Source of the DNA: Streptomyces sp. SPB074
GTDB lineage: Bacteria > Actinomycetota > Actinomycetes > Streptomycetales > Streptomycetaceae
Assembly (NCBI RefSeq): GCF_000154905.1
Contig: NZ_GG770539.1
Coordinates: 1,391,598 to 1,455,597 of the forward strand
Direction of reading: 5' to 3'
Length of the DNA: 64,000 nucleotides
The notes below the pieces were generated by a model, which saw only the letters and a program-made list of their open reading frames with translations, had not been told where the DNA came from and did no database searches. A program made the translations under genes and the position numbers. Of the stretch, positions 44,019 through 51,885 are shown in pieces. The first letter of the stretch is position 1; every line of letters starts with the position of its first letter.

Positions 44019-46895
44019 TCAGCTGCATCCGCTCGTGGAGCCGCAGCCCTCGCAGATGTAGCAGGAGCCGGCGCGCTGCATCTTCGTGCCGCAGGAGAGG
44101 CAGAGGGGGGCGTCGGCGCTGATACCGAGTTGCATCTCGACCAGTTCGGCTGACGTGTGCGCCTCGCGCGGGGCCGGGGAGGCGGCCTCGTCGGTGCCGG
44201 TCACGACCGTCGTCTTCTGCACCGGCGCGGACTGGGCGAGCGTCTCGGTGTCGGACTCCTCCGAAGGCTCGTAGGAACCGGTGTCGAGGTGGCGCTGCCG
44301 TTCCTCGGCGGAGTGGATGCCGAGGGCGGAGCGGGTCTCGAAGGGGAGGAAGTCCAGCGCCAGGCGCCGGAAGATGTAGTCGACGATCGACTGCGCCAGG
44401 CGCACGTCCGGGTCGTCGGTCATACCGGCGGGCTCGAAGCGCATGTTGGTGAACTTCGAGACGTACGTCTCCAGCGGGACGCCGTACTGGAGGCCCACCG
44501 AGACGGCGATGGAGAAGGCGTCCATCATGCCCGCGAGGGTCGACCCCTGCTTGGACATCTTGAGGAAGACCTCGCCGAGACCGTCGTCCGGGTAGGAGTT
44601 GGCGGTCATGTAGCCCTCGGCGCCGCCCACCGTGAAGGAGGTGGTGATGCCGGGACGGCCCTTGGGAAGGCGCTTGCGGACCGGGCGGTACTCCACGACC
44701 TTCTCGACCGCGGCGCAGATGGTCTCCTCGGACTTCTCGGCGATCTCGGTCTTCTTCTCCTCCTTCTTCTTGGCGGAGAGGGGCTGACCGACCTTGCAGT
44801 TGTCGCGGTAGATGGCGAGGGCCTTGATGCCGAGCTTCCACGCCTCGAAGTAGATCTCCTCGACCTCTTCGACGGTGGCCGACTCGGGCATGTTCACCGT
44901 CTTGGAGATGGCCCCGGAGATCCACGGCTGAATCGCCGCCATCATGCGCACGTGGCCCATCGGTGAAATGGCGCGGTCGCCCATCGCGCAGTCGAAGACC
45001 TCGTAGTGCTCGGTCTTGAGCGCCGGGGCGTCGACGACGTTCCCGTTCTCGGCGATGTGCGCGACGATCGCCTCGATCTGCTCCTCCTGGTAACCCAGGC
45101 GGCGCAGGGCCTGCGGGACGGTGCCGTTCACGATCTGCATCGAGCCGCCGCCGACGAGCTTCTTGAACTTGACCAGGGCGAGGTCGGGTTCGACGCCGGT
45201 GGTGTCGCAGGACATCGCGAGACCGATGGTGCCGGTGGGGGCGAGCACGCTCGCCTGCGCGTTGCGGAAACCGTTCTTCTCCCCGAGGCGGAGGACGTCC
45301 TGCCATGCCTCGGTGGCCGCGGCCCAGACCGGCGTGTCGAGGTCGTCCATGCGGACGGCGGCACCGTTGGCGTCGGCGTGCTGCTTCATGACGCGCTTGT
45401 GGGCGGTGGCGTTGCGGGCGAATCCCTCGTACGGGCCGACGACCGCGGCGAGCTCCGCGGAGCGGCGGTAGGCGGTGCCGGTCATGAGCGAGCTGATCGC
45501 TCCGGCGAGCGCGCGACCCCCCTCGGAGTCGTAGGCGTGGCCGGTCGCCATGAGGAGGGCGCCGAGGTTGGCGTAGCCGATGCCGAGCTGCCGGAAGGCG
45601 CGGGTGTTCTCACCGATCTTCTCGGTGGGGAAGTCCGCGAAGCAGATGGAGATGTCCATCGCGGTGATGACCAGCTCGACGAGCTTGGCGAAGCGCTCGG
45701 CCTCGAAGGACTGGTTGCCGTTGCCGTCGTCCTTGAGGAACTTCATGAGGTTGAGCGAGGCGAGGTTGCACGAGGTGTTGTCCAGGTGCATGTACTCGCT
45801 GCACGGGTTCGAGCCGTTGATGCGGCCGGACTCGGGGCAGGTGTGCCAGTTGTTGATGGTGTCGTCGTACTGGATGCCGGGGTCCGCGCAGGCCCAGGCG
45901 GCTTCGGCCATCTTCCGGAAGAGGCTCTTCGCCTCGACCTCTTCGATGACCTCGCCGGTGAGGCGGGAGCGCAGGCCGAACTTCCCGGCGGTCTCGACGG
46001 CCGTCATGAACTCGTCGTTCACGCGGACGGAGTTGTTGGCGTTCTGGTACTGGACCGACGTGATGTCGTCGCCACCGAGGTCCATGTCGAAGCCCGCGTC
46101 GCGCAGGGCGCGGATCTTCTCCTCCTCCTTGACCTTGGTCTCGATGAAGCCCTCCACGTCCGGGTGGTCGACATCGAGGATGACCATCTTGGCCGCGCGA
46201 CGCGTGGCGCCACCCGACTTGATGGTGCCGGCCGAGGCGTCGGCGCCACGCATGAAGGAGACGGGCCCCGAGGCGTTGCCACCGGAGGTGAGGAGTTCCT
46301 TGGAGGAGCGGATACGGGAGAGGTTGAGGCCGGCTCCGGAGCCGCCCTTGAAGATCATCCCCTCTTCCTTGTACCAGTTCAGGATCGACTCCATGGAGTC
46401 GTCCACGGAGAGGATGAAACAGGCGGAGACCTGCTGCGGCTGCGGGGTACCGACGTTGAACCACACCGGGGAGTTGAAGCTGAAGATCTGGTGGAGGAGG
46501 GCGTGGGCCAGCTCGTGCTCGAAGATCTCGGCGTCCGCCGGGGAGGCGAAGTACTGGTTGTCCTCGCCGGCCTTCCGGTAGGTCTTCACGATGCGGTCGA
46601 TGAGCTGCTTGAGCCCGGTCTCGCGCTGCGGGGTGCCGAGGGCGCCGCGGAAGTACTTGCTGGTGACGATGTTGACCGCGTTGACCGACCAGAAATCGGG
46701 GAACTCGACGCCACGCTGCTCGAAGTTGATCGACCCGTCACGCCAGTTGGTCATAACGACATCGCGCAGCTCCCAGTTCACCTCGTCGTAGGGGTGGACC
46801 CCGGGCGTGGTGTGGATGCGTTCGACCTTGAGGCCCTTGCCCGCCTTCGCGTTCTTGCGGGTCCCGCGTGCCGGACCGCTCGCCGTCTCTGTCAT
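44019..46895 (-). CDS. nrdJ: Class II (adenosylcobalamin-dependent) ribonucleotide reductase
   Basis: A 958-residue NrdJ: the N-terminal region with EVNWELRDVVMTNWRDGSIN, the substrate domain with SFNSPVWFNVG and ACFILSVDDSM, GINGSNPCSEYMHLDNTSCNLASLN (the N-C-E active-site residues), and PTGTIGLAMSCDTTGVEP. The C-terminus ends in a zinc ribbon/redox cysteine cluster (CLSCGTKMQRAGSCYICEGC). It makes deoxynucleotides with coenzyme B12 and needs no oxygen. It follows nrdR on the same strand; a GAGGAGG precedes ATG 46895. The gap to nrdR is 460 bp and strongly structured. Confidence 0.95.
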   Translation of the reverse strand: MTETASGPARGTRKNAKAGKGLKVERIHTTPGVHPYDEVNWELRDVVMTNWRDGSINFEQRGVEFPDFWSVNAVNIVTSKYFRGALGTPQRETGLKQLIDRIVKTYRKAGEDNQYFASPADAEIFEHELAHALLHQIFSFNSPVWFNVGTPQPQQVSACFILSVDDSMESILNWYKEEGMIFKGGSGAGLNLSRIRSSKELLTSGGNASGPVSFMRGADASAGTIKSGGATRRAAKMVILDVDHPDVEGFIETKVKEEEKIRALRDAGFDMDLGGDDITSVQYQNANNSVRVNDEFMTAVETAGKFGLRSRLTGEVIEEVEAKSLFRKMAEAAWACADPGIQYDDTINNWHTCPESGRINGSNPCSEYMHLDNTSCNLASLNLMKFLKDDGNGNQSFEAERFAKLVELVITAMDISICFADFPTEKIGENTRAFRQLGIGYANLGALLMATGHAYDSEGGRALAGAISSLMTGTAYRRSAELAAVVGPYEGFARNATAHKRVMKQHADANGAAVRMDDLDTPVWAAATEAWQDVLRLGEKNGFRNAQASVLAPTGTIGLAMSCDTTGVEPDLALVKFKKLVGGGSMQIVNGTVPQALRRLGYQEEQIEAIVAHIAENGNVVDAPALKTEHYEVFDCAMGDRAISPMGHVRMMAAIQPWISGAISKTVNMPESATVEEVEEIYFEAWKLGIKALAIYRDNCKVGQPLSAKKKEEKKTEIAEKSEETICAAVEKVVEYRPVRKRLPKGRPGITTSFTVGGAEGYMTANSYPDDGLGEVFLKMSKQGSTLAGMMDAFSIAVSVGLQYGVPLETYVSKFTNMRFEPAGMTDDPDVRLAQSIVDYIFRRLALDFLPFETRSALGIHSAEERQRHLDTGSYEPSEESDTETLAQSAPVQKTTVVTGTDEAASPAPREAHTSAELVEMQLGISADAPLCLSCGTKMQRAGSCYICEGCGSTSGCS

Positions 46896-47354
46896 GCCGC
46901 CTCCTCGTACCAGGCTTCAACGCCTCGTAGCGCCTCGGACTTCCGTCCTGGCGCGGTTTTCTCCGCCTTCCCCGGGGCCTCCCGGGGAACATGGGCCCCG
47001 TGCGACGCGCCGCCGGGGCGGCGCGCAGGAGCCCGACCTGGTGCGGAACGCCGGTGAAGCGTTCCGTACCGCTTGCCCGGGCTTCGTCATCGGCCCGGGC
47101 CCCCGCTTTTCATGTCTCTCCGCACGTGTCGCTTCCTCGCACGACGCATACGGCCGTCCGGGAGTTCCGGCGCACGCGCGACCACGCCCCGTCACCAGAG
47201 GCGGGATCAGCCGCAATCCATCACCCAGAGACGCACGGCGACGACAAGGGGTGACCTCGGAGTTTCCCGGCATCCCGCCGGAAGACTCCCAGGCGCGATG
47301 CCGCCATCGGTCCGCCGGGGCCGTGTCAGGGACCGGCCGCCAGGCTTCGCGCTC
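46896..47354 (-). promoter_or_regulatory. Structured leader between nrdR and nrdJ
   Basis: Several tandem hairpins line up here: CCCCGGG-loop-CCCGGGG (46970-46987), a GCGCCGCC/GGCGGCGC hairpin (about 47009-47032), GGAACGC/GCGTTCC (47045-47065) and GCCCGGGC/GCCCGGG (47075-47100). Four stems in 130 bp are unusual even at this GC content. I see no B12 box (no GCCACTG with the GGGAA...GGTG partner), so it is not an obvious cobalamin riboswitch. It could attenuate or process the nrdR-nrdJ transcript. Confidence 0.4.
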
Positions 47355-47831
47355 TCACTGCCCGGCGCCCGCGGGGGCCGGTGCCTCGGGGCTCACGCGC
47401 AGTTCGGCGATGGCGGCCTCGAAGTCCTCCAGCGAGTCGAACGCCCGGTAGACGGACGCGAACCGCAGGTAGGCGACGAGGTCCAGCTCCTGGAGCGGCC
47501 CCAGTATGGCGAGACCGACGTCATGCGTGCTCAGCTCGGCGTTGCCCGTCGCACGCAGTGCCTCCTCGACCCGTTGGCCAAGCAGCGCCAAGGCGTCCTC
47601 CGTGACGGGGCGGCCCTGACATGCCTTGCGCACGCCGTTGATCACCTTCGTACGGCTGAATGGTTCCGTCACACCGCTCCGCTTGATCACCATCAGTGAG
47701 CAGGACTCGACGGTGGTGAATCGGCGGGAGCAATCCGGGCACTGCCGGCGACGGCGGATGGCCGCCCCGTCGTCAGTGGTCCGGCTGTCCACCACCCGAC
47801 TGTCGGAATGCCTGCAGAAGGGACAGTGCAC
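47355..47831 (-). CDS. nrdR: Ribonucleotide reductase repressor NrdR
   Basis: A 158-residue NrdR: the zinc ribbon [16 protein letters not shown] and [13 protein letters not shown] (two CxxC pairs), then an ATP-cone ([29 protein letters not shown]). It senses ATP/dATP and represses ribonucleotide reductase genes. GTG 47831 is chosen because the protein then begins VHCPFC as in the family; GGGGAG precedes it. Two NrdR boxes are 110-155 bp upstream, so it should autoregulate together with nrdJ. Confidence 0.95.
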   Translation of the reverse strand: MHCPFCRHSDSRVVDSRTTDDGAAIRRRRQCPDCSRRFTTVESCSLMVIKRSGVTEPFSRTKVINGVRKACQGRPVTEDALALLGQRVEEALRATGNAELSTHDVGLAILGPLQELDLVAYLRFASVYRAFDSLEDFEAAIAELRVSPEAPAPAGAGQ

Positions 47832-47940
47832 GGGACTCCCCACCCTCCAAGACGACACGACGCTCTGCGCTCACCAGGAACTTGAGCCCCTGGAAGCACT
47901 CCCCAGCATAGGTGATGCGGAGGGCGGCCGAGCACCCGGA

Positions 47941-47987
47941 CCACAAGCTCTAGGTCGCTCCACACGACTGACCACTAGATCTTGGGC
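47941..47987. promoter_or_regulatory. Pair of NrdR boxes
   Basis: CCACAAGCTCTAGGTC (47941-47956) and CCACTAGATCTTGGGC (47972-47987); the first is an inverted relative of the second (shared core CTAGAkCTTGkG). Their centres are 31 bp, three helical turns, apart, the geometry expected for NrdR binding sites. Confidence 0.65.
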
Positions 47988-48604
47988 CTCGTGGGGCCTC
48001 GCGGACGAGATCGACCCCCGCGTGTCGCGTGCGGCGCCCCCGCGCGGCACGCGGGCCGAAGCACGGCGCGCGAGTACCGCCGGCCACCTCAGGTGCGCAC
48101 TCGCCGTCCGCGCAGGGCGGGACCGCGCGGGCGGCAGCGCTCGCACCGCCCGGCTCGCGACGACGCAGCGAGCACGGAGTGTGACGCCGTGCCGCACTCT
48201 GGGCGGTCCGAGCGTACGCGGCGCGCGGTGCGCCGCGAGGCCGGGGGCGGCACGGGGGGACGCCAGGGCGGGTGACAGACTGACGTCGCCCTTTTTCTCC
48301 CGCCGCGCCCGCAGCTCCCGCAGCACCGCCGTGTCCGCCGCAGCGCCGGGTCCGCTCAGGAACAGCGGGAGACGTGCGCCGACGGAGGAGAGCAATCGCA
48401 TTCGTCAACACCCCACGCCCTCCCCCCCCTCCTCGCGCTCGGTCTTCACGCGCTCAGCGCCGCCGCAGGTGTTCGAGTACCGACCGAGGGGCGAGCTCCG
48501 GAAAGGGGGGTCGGCTGCGGGCAATTCCCCTTTACCTGCACGAAATAGCCTCGCTTCTATACACCTGAAACTCCGTTCTCAACAGGTAAGTACGGTTTTT
48601 TCAC
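47988..48604. other. Divergent region between nrdR and lexA
   Basis: About 600 bp. An Ala/Arg-rich frame on the minus strand (48401 to 47871) runs through the NrdR boxes and has no ribosome site or recognisable domain, so it is not called. In mycobacteria a LysM protein gene lies here; none is seen. The part from 48520 to 48604 is AT-richer and holds the lexA promoter. Confidence 0.45.
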
Positions 48605-48620
48605 TCGAACGTGTGTTTGG
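48605..48620. promoter_or_regulatory. LexA (SOS) box of lexA
   Basis: TCGAAC-GTGT-GTTTGG matches the Gram-positive/actinobacterial SOS box TCGAAC-N4-GTTCGA except two bases of the right arm. It is 63 bp upstream of the lexA GTG. Confidence 0.75.
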
Positions 48621-48682
48621 CGCAACCTTTCGAAAGCCACTACCGTTGTGCAGCCAGGGAGACCATTCGAGAGGGGCCCAAT

Positions 48683-49471
48683 GTGACCACCGCAGCCGAC
48701 AGTGCCACCATCACTGCCCAGGACCGCTCCCAGGGACAATTCCAGCCGGCCCGGGCGCTCGGCAATGAGAGCGCCAAGCACCAGGAGGGCGGGAAGCCCG
48801 CGCGCTCACTCCCTGGACGACCTCCTGGCATCCGCGCGGACAGCACAGGACTCACCGACCGGCAACGCCGGGTCATCGAGGTGATCAGGGATTCCGTTCA
48901 GCGACGGGGCTACCCGCCGTCGATGCGCGAGATCGGGCAGGCGGTCGGGCTCTCCAGCACCTCGTCCGTGGCCCATCAGCTCATGGCCCTCGAACGCAAG
49001 GGTTTCCTGCGACGCGATCCCCACCGCCCCCGCGCCTACGAGGTACGGGGCTCGGACCAGCCGAGCCCGCAGCCGGCCGACACGGCCGGAAAGCCCGCCG
49101 CCTCCTACGTACCCCTGGTCGGCCGGATCGCGGCCGGTGGCCCCATCCTCGCCGAGGAGTCCGTCGAGGACGTCTTCCCGCTTCCGCGCCAGCTCGTGGG
49201 CGACGGGGAGCTGTTCGTCCTCAAGGTGGTCGGCGACTCCATGATCGAGGCAGCCATCTGCGACGGGGACTGGGTCACCGTGAGGCGGCAGCCCGTGGCC
49301 GAGAACGGCGACATCGTGGCCGCGATGCTCGACGGCGAGGCCACCGTGAAGCGCTTCAAGCGCGAGGACGGGCACGTCTGGCTGCTTCCTCACAACGCCG
49401 CGTACCAGCCCATCCCCGGTGACGAGGCGACCATCCTCGGCAAGGTCGTCGCTGTCCTCCGGCGCATCTGA
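48683..49471 (+). CDS. lexA: SOS repressor LexA
   Basis: A 262-residue LexA: winged helix at about 56-115 ([40 protein letters not shown]), cleavage site Ala151-Gly152 (GRIAAGGPI), and the peptidase dyad Ser186 (VVGDSMIEA) and Lys223 ([10 protein letters not shown]). The N-terminal ~50 residues are a disordered extension usual in Streptomyces. GTG 48683 has GAGAGG eight bases upstream; the longer open frame starts inside the SOS box and is rejected. RecA-stimulated self-cleavage induces DNA repair genes. Confidence 0.95.
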   Translation: MTTAADSATITAQDRSQGQFQPARALGNESAKHQEGGKPARSLPGRPPGIRADSTGLTDRQRRVIEVIRDSVQRRGYPPSMREIGQAVGLSSTSSVAHQLMALERKGFLRRDPHRPRAYEVRGSDQPSPQPADTAGKPAASYVPLVGRIAAGGPILAEESVEDVFPLPRQLVGDGELFVLKVVGDSMIEAAICDGDWVTVRRQPVAENGDIVAAMLDGEATVKRFKREDGHVWLLPHNAAYQPIPGDEATILGKVVAVLRRI

Positions 49472-49821
49472 CCGGCACGTCCGGCGGTACGGCACCGCCG
49501 CCCCCAGCAGGGCCCTGAGACTCACTGCGCCGGTCTCGGGGCCCGTCGCGCACGCGGGGCCGAGCGGCGGAATCGCGCACGCTCACGGGCCCGAAGCCGT
49601 GGAGTCAGGGTGCCAGCGCGGGGAGCACGGGACCAGCGGGGCGCGCGACGCCAGGCGTGAGCCGGTCGATCCCCGTACGAGTACCCCGGGGCCGGGCGTA
49701 CGGGCGCCCCGGCGCCACGCACGCGCGCCTGCCCGCTGCGCGGGCTCGCCCCACCCGTTCCCAGGCTCCGTAGAAAGCCCGCCCGTGCTCTGACGGGAAG
49801 CCCTTCCGGCCGTCGTCCGCG
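49472..49821. other. Gene-free stretch between convergent lexA and the DinG-type helicase gene
   Basis: About 350 bp, no credible gene. Several GC hairpins are possible but no single clear terminator. Confidence 0.4.
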
Positions 49822-51873
49822 TCACTCACCCGCCTCGGCCGTCACCCGCTCCCCCGCATCCGCTCCCGGCTCCGGGTCGCTCGCCCCTCCGGCCGGTGCG
49901 GCCTTCGCCGCCGCGTCGATCGCCGCCAGGGAGCGGCGGACCTGGTTGCGGTCGTTCGTGTACCAGAAGTCCGGGAGCGAGGCCCGCAGGTAGCTTCCGT
50001 ACCTGGCGGTCGCGAGGCGGGGGTCCAGGACCGCGACGACGCCCTTGTCCCCGGTCGCCCGGACGAGACGGCCGGCGCCCTGGGCCATCAGCAGCGCCGC
50101 GTGCGTCGCCGCGACCGCCATGAAGCCGTTGCCTCCGCTTTGCTCGACCGCCTTCTGCCGCGCGCTCATCAGGGGGTCGTCGGGGCGCGGGAAGGGAATC
50201 CGGTCCATCACGACGAGCTGGCAGCTCGGCCCCGGCACGTCCACGCCCTGCCACAGCGACAGCGTGCCGAACAGACACGTGCGCGGGTCCTCGGCGAAGG
50301 CGCGGATCAGCTCGCCGAGCGTCTCCTCGCCCTGGAGGAGCACCGGCACGTCGAGCCGGGAGCGCAGTTCCTCCGCCGCCGCCTGCGCGCCGCGCATCGA
50401 GGAGAAGAGCCCCAGCGTGCGGCCGCCCGCCGCCTCGACCAGCTCGGCCAGTTCGTCGAACATGTCCGTACGGGTGCCCTCACGTCCCGGCGGGGACAGG
50501 TGGCGCGCCACGTAGAGGATGCCCTGCTTGCGGTACTCGAAGGGCGAGCCGACGTCGATGCCCTTCCAGACGGGCAGTTCGTCCGTCTCCGGGGCGCCCG
50601 AGCCCGCCACGCCCTCCGGGGCGAGGCCGAGCGAGGCCCCGACGCCGTTGAAGTCGCCGCCCAGCTTGAGTGTCGCGGAGGTGAGCGTGACCGAGCGATC
50701 GGCGAAGAGCTTCTCGCGCAAAAGCCCCGAGACCGAGAGCGGCGCGACCCGCAGGGAGGCGCCGAAACGGTCGTGCCGCTCGCACCAGAGCACGTCGTAC
50801 TCGGAGAGGCCGGTCATCCGCTCGGCGACGCCGTGCACGGTCTCCACGGAGGCGAGCGCCTGCTTGCGTACCGCGTCCTCGTCCTGCACCGAGCGATCGC
50901 GGGTGTTGCCGATGGCGGTGATGACCTGCCGGGCGGCGTCGCGGAGCGCCGCGAGCGCGTACCCGAGATCCTCGGGGAGTGCTTCGAGGCGCCCGGGCAG
51001 CGCGAGTTCCATGACGCGTTCGAAGCCCTCGGCCCCGGCCTGAAAGGCGTCCGCGACCTTCTCGTCCACGAGCTTGGCGGCGCGGCGGGCGGCCCGGTTG
51101 ACCTGGTTCGGGTTCAGCTCGCCGGTCGCCACGTTCGTGACGCGGCCGACGAGTTCGTGCGCCTCGTCGACGATGAGGACCTCGTGCGAGGGGAGCACGG
51201 GCGCGCCCTCGATCGCGTCGATCGCGAGGAGCGCGTGATTGGTGACGACGACGTCCGCGAGCTTGGCGCGCTCGCGTGCCGTCTCCGCGAAGCACTCCGC
51301 GCCGTAGGCGCAGCGGCTCGCCCCCAGGCACTCCCGCGAGGAGACGGAGACCTGCGCCCAGGCGCGGTCGGAGACGCCCGGGCTCAGCCCGTCGCGGTCC
51401 CCCGTCTCGGTCTCGTCGGCCCAGTCCCGCAGCCGCAGCAGGTCCTGCCCGAGCTTGCTGGACGGTGCCGCCTCGAACTGGTCGAACAGCGCCTCCTCCT
51501 CGTCCTTCGGCATCCCCTCGTGGACGCGGTGCAGGCAGAGGTAGTTCGAGCGGCCCTTGAGCATCGCGTACTCGGGGCGGCGGCGCAGCACGGGTTGCAG
51601 GGCGTCGACCGTGCGGGGCAGGTCGCGCTCCACGAGCTGGCGCTGGAGCGCCAGGGTGGCCGTCGCGACCACCACCCGTTCCCCGTGCGCCAGTGCGGGC
51701 ACGAGGTAGCCGAGCGACTTCCCGGTGCCGGTGCCGGCCTGGACAAGGAGGTGGGAACCGTCGTCGATGGCCGCTTCGACCGCCTCGGCCATGGCCACCT
51801 GGCCGGGCCGTTCGGTACCGCCCACGGCGGTGACAGCGGCGTGCAGGAGCTCGGGGAGTGAGGGCTTCGTCAT
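49822..51873 (-). CDS. DinG/YoaA-type XPD-like DNA helicase
   Basis: A 683-residue superfamily 2 helicase: QAGTGTGKSLGYLVPAL (Walker A), LIVDEAHELVGRV (DEAH), an iron-sulfur-type cysteine set (NYLCLHRV; ECLGASRCAYGAEC) and the C-terminal motifs GTLSLWQGVDVPG and QGAGRLVRATGDKG. It unwinds DNA from 5' to 3' in repair and R-loop removal. ATG 51873 is only 12 bp after the stop of the siderophore synthetase gene, so it may be read from that operon as well as from its own promoter. Confidence 0.9.
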   Translation of the reverse strand: MTKPSLPELLHAAVTAVGGTERPGQVAMAEAVEAAIDDGSHLLVQAGTGTGKSLGYLVPALAHGERVVVATATLALQRQLVERDLPRTVDALQPVLRRRPEYAMLKGRSNYLCLHRVHEGMPKDEEEALFDQFEAAPSSKLGQDLLRLRDWADETETGDRDGLSPGVSDRAWAQVSVSSRECLGASRCAYGAECFAETARERAKLADVVVTNHALLAIDAIEGAPVLPSHEVLIVDEAHELVGRVTNVATGELNPNQVNRAARRAAKLVDEKVADAFQAGAEGFERVMELALPGRLEALPEDLGYALAALRDAARQVITAIGNTRDRSVQDEDAVRKQALASVETVHGVAERMTGLSEYDVLWCERHDRFGASLRVAPLSVSGLLREKLFADRSVTLTSATLKLGGDFNGVGASLGLAPEGVAGSGAPETDELPVWKGIDVGSPFEYRKQGILYVARHLSPPGREGTRTDMFDELAELVEAAGGRTLGLFSSMRGAQAAAEELRSRLDVPVLLQGEETLGELIRAFAEDPRTCLFGTLSLWQGVDVPGPSCQLVVMDRIPFPRPDDPLMSARQKAVEQSGGNGFMAVAATHAALLMAQGAGRLVRATGDKGVVAVLDPRLATARYGSYLRASLPDFWYTNDRNQVRRSLAAIDAAAKAAPAGGASDPEPGADAGERVTAEAGE

Positions 51874-51885
51874 AGCCCGACCACC

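Noticed and set aside
46896-47354. Cobalamin riboswitch before nrdJ
   Set aside because: I looked for the B12 box and the GGGAA...GGTG core on the minus strand and found neither.
47871-48401. 176-codon minus-strand frame between nrdR and lexA
   Set aside because: It runs across the NrdR boxes, has no ribosome site and shows no domain. Expected LysM-type protein features are absent.
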